A DNA stretch of 64,000 nucleotides. It comes from Puffinus mauretanicus. Taxonomy: Eukaryota; Chordata; Aves; Procellariiformes; Procellariidae. Below, in pieces: positions 62,148 to 64,000 of this stretch; position 1 is the first letter of the stretch; every line of letters begins with the position of its first letter. The DNA lies in NCBI GenBank assembly GCA_023333565.1, contig JAJKFH010003085.1, positions 1 to 64,000 of the forward strand, read 5' to 3'. Below the pieces are notes generated by a model. The model saw only the letters and a list, made by a program, of their open reading frames with translations, was not told the origin of the DNA and did not search any database. The translations under genes were made by a program, and so were the position numbers.

Positions 62148-62705
62148 GCACTAAAAAGGGGAAGTCATCTGTAAACAAACATTCCACTCAGGTATTAATA
62201 TATTTTTTCACTCCAAAAATGCATCATTAAATCCAGCCACAGAAATATCAAAGCAGGAACATTAGAAAAGAGCTACAGGGGAGGAAAGACCCAGCCAGGC
62301 CACTGTCCCGGCTCCCACGCCGCCCTCCCACCCATCACGGGAGCAGGGCTCACAGCAGCACGTCCCAGGGCTCGGCGGACGGCCACGCGCCACTCGACTC
62401 CAGCAAGGCAGCCCTGGGATGGCGGGGGGGGGACAGACAGGGACAGCACAAGCCCCCAGGCCCTTGGGTCTCCCCCCCCCAGGACCAGCCCCAACCCGAG
62501 GAGCAGCCCAGGGCCCTGCTCTCAGCATCCCCCTTCCCCCAAAACAAAGGCACACAGCTCCGCCGGGGGGGATGTGTCACCCCCCAACCCTCTCATAGAG
62601 CACCCAAATCTTTGCCCAGCTCCTTTTCCCCCTCCCCTCGCAGCCTGCTGGGTCTCTCCCCTACCCCCAGCAATGCCTGGGTCCCACCAGCCCCTTGCAG
62701 GTGCA

Positions 62706-62755
62706 GCACCCCGGGGACCGCAGCACCCCGGGGACCACAGCACCCCAGGGACCAT
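62706..62755. repeat. 17-bp tandem repeat, three copies
   Basis: Three copies of GCACCCCGGGGACCGCA-like units start at 62706, 62723 and 62740. Confidence 0.9.
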
Positions 62756-64000
62756 GGGGCGCTGGCGAGGGGTGCACAGGGCTGTTGGGCAGCAGCCGGC
62801 CAGGCAGGGTCCCCTTCCTGCCCCAGGGACAGGATCTTCACCCCCAGCCCAGGGACGTGGCCCCTCTCCCCGTCCCACCGTCCCCAGAGCCCCCGTCTGC
62901 CCCCAGGGCGAGCTTGGGCACTCGGGGGCCGGGAGCGTCCCCCGTGTTGGCTCCTGGGGGAGCAGTGGGAAGCCTCAGGTGGGAAATCCCCCGCAAAGGA
63001 GGGACGCGTCTGCTCCTTACGTCCTGCACGGTTTGTTTTCAGCCACAAGCTCGACAAACAGCCACGATCACCCCGAATCCCCCCGACATGCAAACACCAC
63101 GCTATCAGAACCAAGCCTCGCGTACCTGAAACGTATTTACAGACAGAAGTAAAACACGCTGGGAAAGATCAGCCTCGGATATAAATAGCCAACACTGAAA
63201 TCTGCCATCTGCTGCAAAGGACAAGGAAGGAACATCAACCGCCACCGACAGAGGTTAACACAGAGGGACACGGGTGTGCGTGTGTGTCCACGCATGCTGC
63301 AACAAGGCAGGGACAGGAGCACTGCAAATTCTGCTCCCTTCCACAGAAACATGCAGAGCCCGATGCAAGGGGGTAACACCACATCAAACAACAACAAGGC
63401 GTCTGTTTTAGCCACCCTTAGAAATGCCCCAGCCAGCATTTCCCCCAATCCCGGTGCCTCCAGCCGGTCAACCGGGATGGCAGGGAGGGATGGGAAGGGG
63501 TGGGAGCATCCTACTCCATCCCAAAGGGAAACTGCAGAGCCGGGCCAGTCCCTTTGGGGAGCCGGGTCCCGCTGGGCACAGGGGCTTCGTGGTCCCATAG
63601 GAGACGTCCCTCCCGCCCGGTGGGTGCAGCCACTTCCAAGCCCCCGAGCCCCGCAGGCGAGGGAGGGCAGAGGGTAGGGGAGTCCCAGCCACAGCCTGAC
63701 CCCCTGCCCAGCAACACCTGGGGATGTCCCCAGTGCCAGCCGGACCACCAGCACTCAGGGAGGGCTACTCCTGTCGCCTCAGCTTTTGTCTGCTGGGACG
63801 CTGCCCGGAACCACCCGTGTGCCCAGGGCGAGGGGTGCCAGGCCCCCCCATGGCAGTGCCAGCCCCCAGCATCTCCCTCCTGCGGGCAGGGGACGGGCAC
63901 AGGCAGCCTCCTGGATTTGGGTAAACCCAAAGCCCCTGAAGCTCCGTGAGCAGTTTCCCGCAGGGGGTCAGCAGCGGGGGACACTGCTGGGGGTGGGCAG

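Larger units (their letters stand above)
62130..64000 (-). other. Probable 3'UTR of an unidentified gene entering from the right edge
   Basis: From the poly(A) signal at 62142 to the right edge, no open frame with a recognisable domain or splice structure was seen. The most economical reading is a long 3'UTR of a minus-strand gene whose coding part lies beyond 64000. On human 19p13.3, THEG and C2CD4C follow MIER2 in the same orientation, so C2CD4C is one candidate by position only. The stretch includes a 17-bp repeat at 62706-62755. Confidence 0.4.

Overview
The window is nuclear DNA from a vertebrate, almost certainly a bird. It has compact genes with large, very GC-rich CpG islands, a CR1 LINE 3' end with the terminal ATTCTATG repeat, an ERVL-type solo LTR of a kind common in birds, and proteins from three vertebrate gene families. 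The GC content and gene density suit a microchromosome. All three genes belong to families found on human 19p13.3, so chicken chromosome 28 homology is likely. No bacterial, tRNA, rRNA or CRISPR feature was seen.

All three recognised genes lie on the minus strand. (1) 1 to about 7.1 kb: the 5' part of TLE2, a Groucho/TLE corepressor. Six exons encode the Q domain and the start of the GP domain, and the gene continues past the left edge. Its CpG-island promoter lies at about 6.45-7.3 kb. (2) 15.2-20.06 kb: a complete PLPP2 (phospholipid phosphatase 2), six exons, 284 residues. (3) 23.7-41.1 kb: a complete MIER2 (ELM2-SANT corepressor), thirteen coding exons, 582 residues, with a three-codon first exon in a strong CpG island. 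For PLPP2 and MIER2 every splice junction was placed at a plausible donor/acceptor and the exon lengths add up to one open frame.

Right of MIER2 (41.5-62.1 kb) I find no convincing protein-coding exon. This stretch holds mobile-element debris: an ERVL-type solo LTR (43.87-44.42 kb), a decayed R2-type (restriction-like endonuclease) non-LTR retrotransposon fragment (45.1-46.3 kb), and a CR1 3' end (49.68-50.14 kb). It also has a 72-bp minisatellite (52.68-52.89 kb) and many short AT-rich, non-repetitive blocks set in GC-rich DNA that look like conserved regulatory elements. At 62.14 kb a clean poly(A) signal marks the 3' end of an unidentified minus-strand transcript entering from the right edge.

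TLE2 and MIER2 both encode nuclear corepressors that recruit histone deacetylases. PLPP2 is an unrelated membrane lipid phosphatase. Nothing suggests a joint pathway; the grouping looks like ordinary chromosomal neighbourhood. The most unusual item is the R2-type retrotransposon fragment lying outside rDNA.
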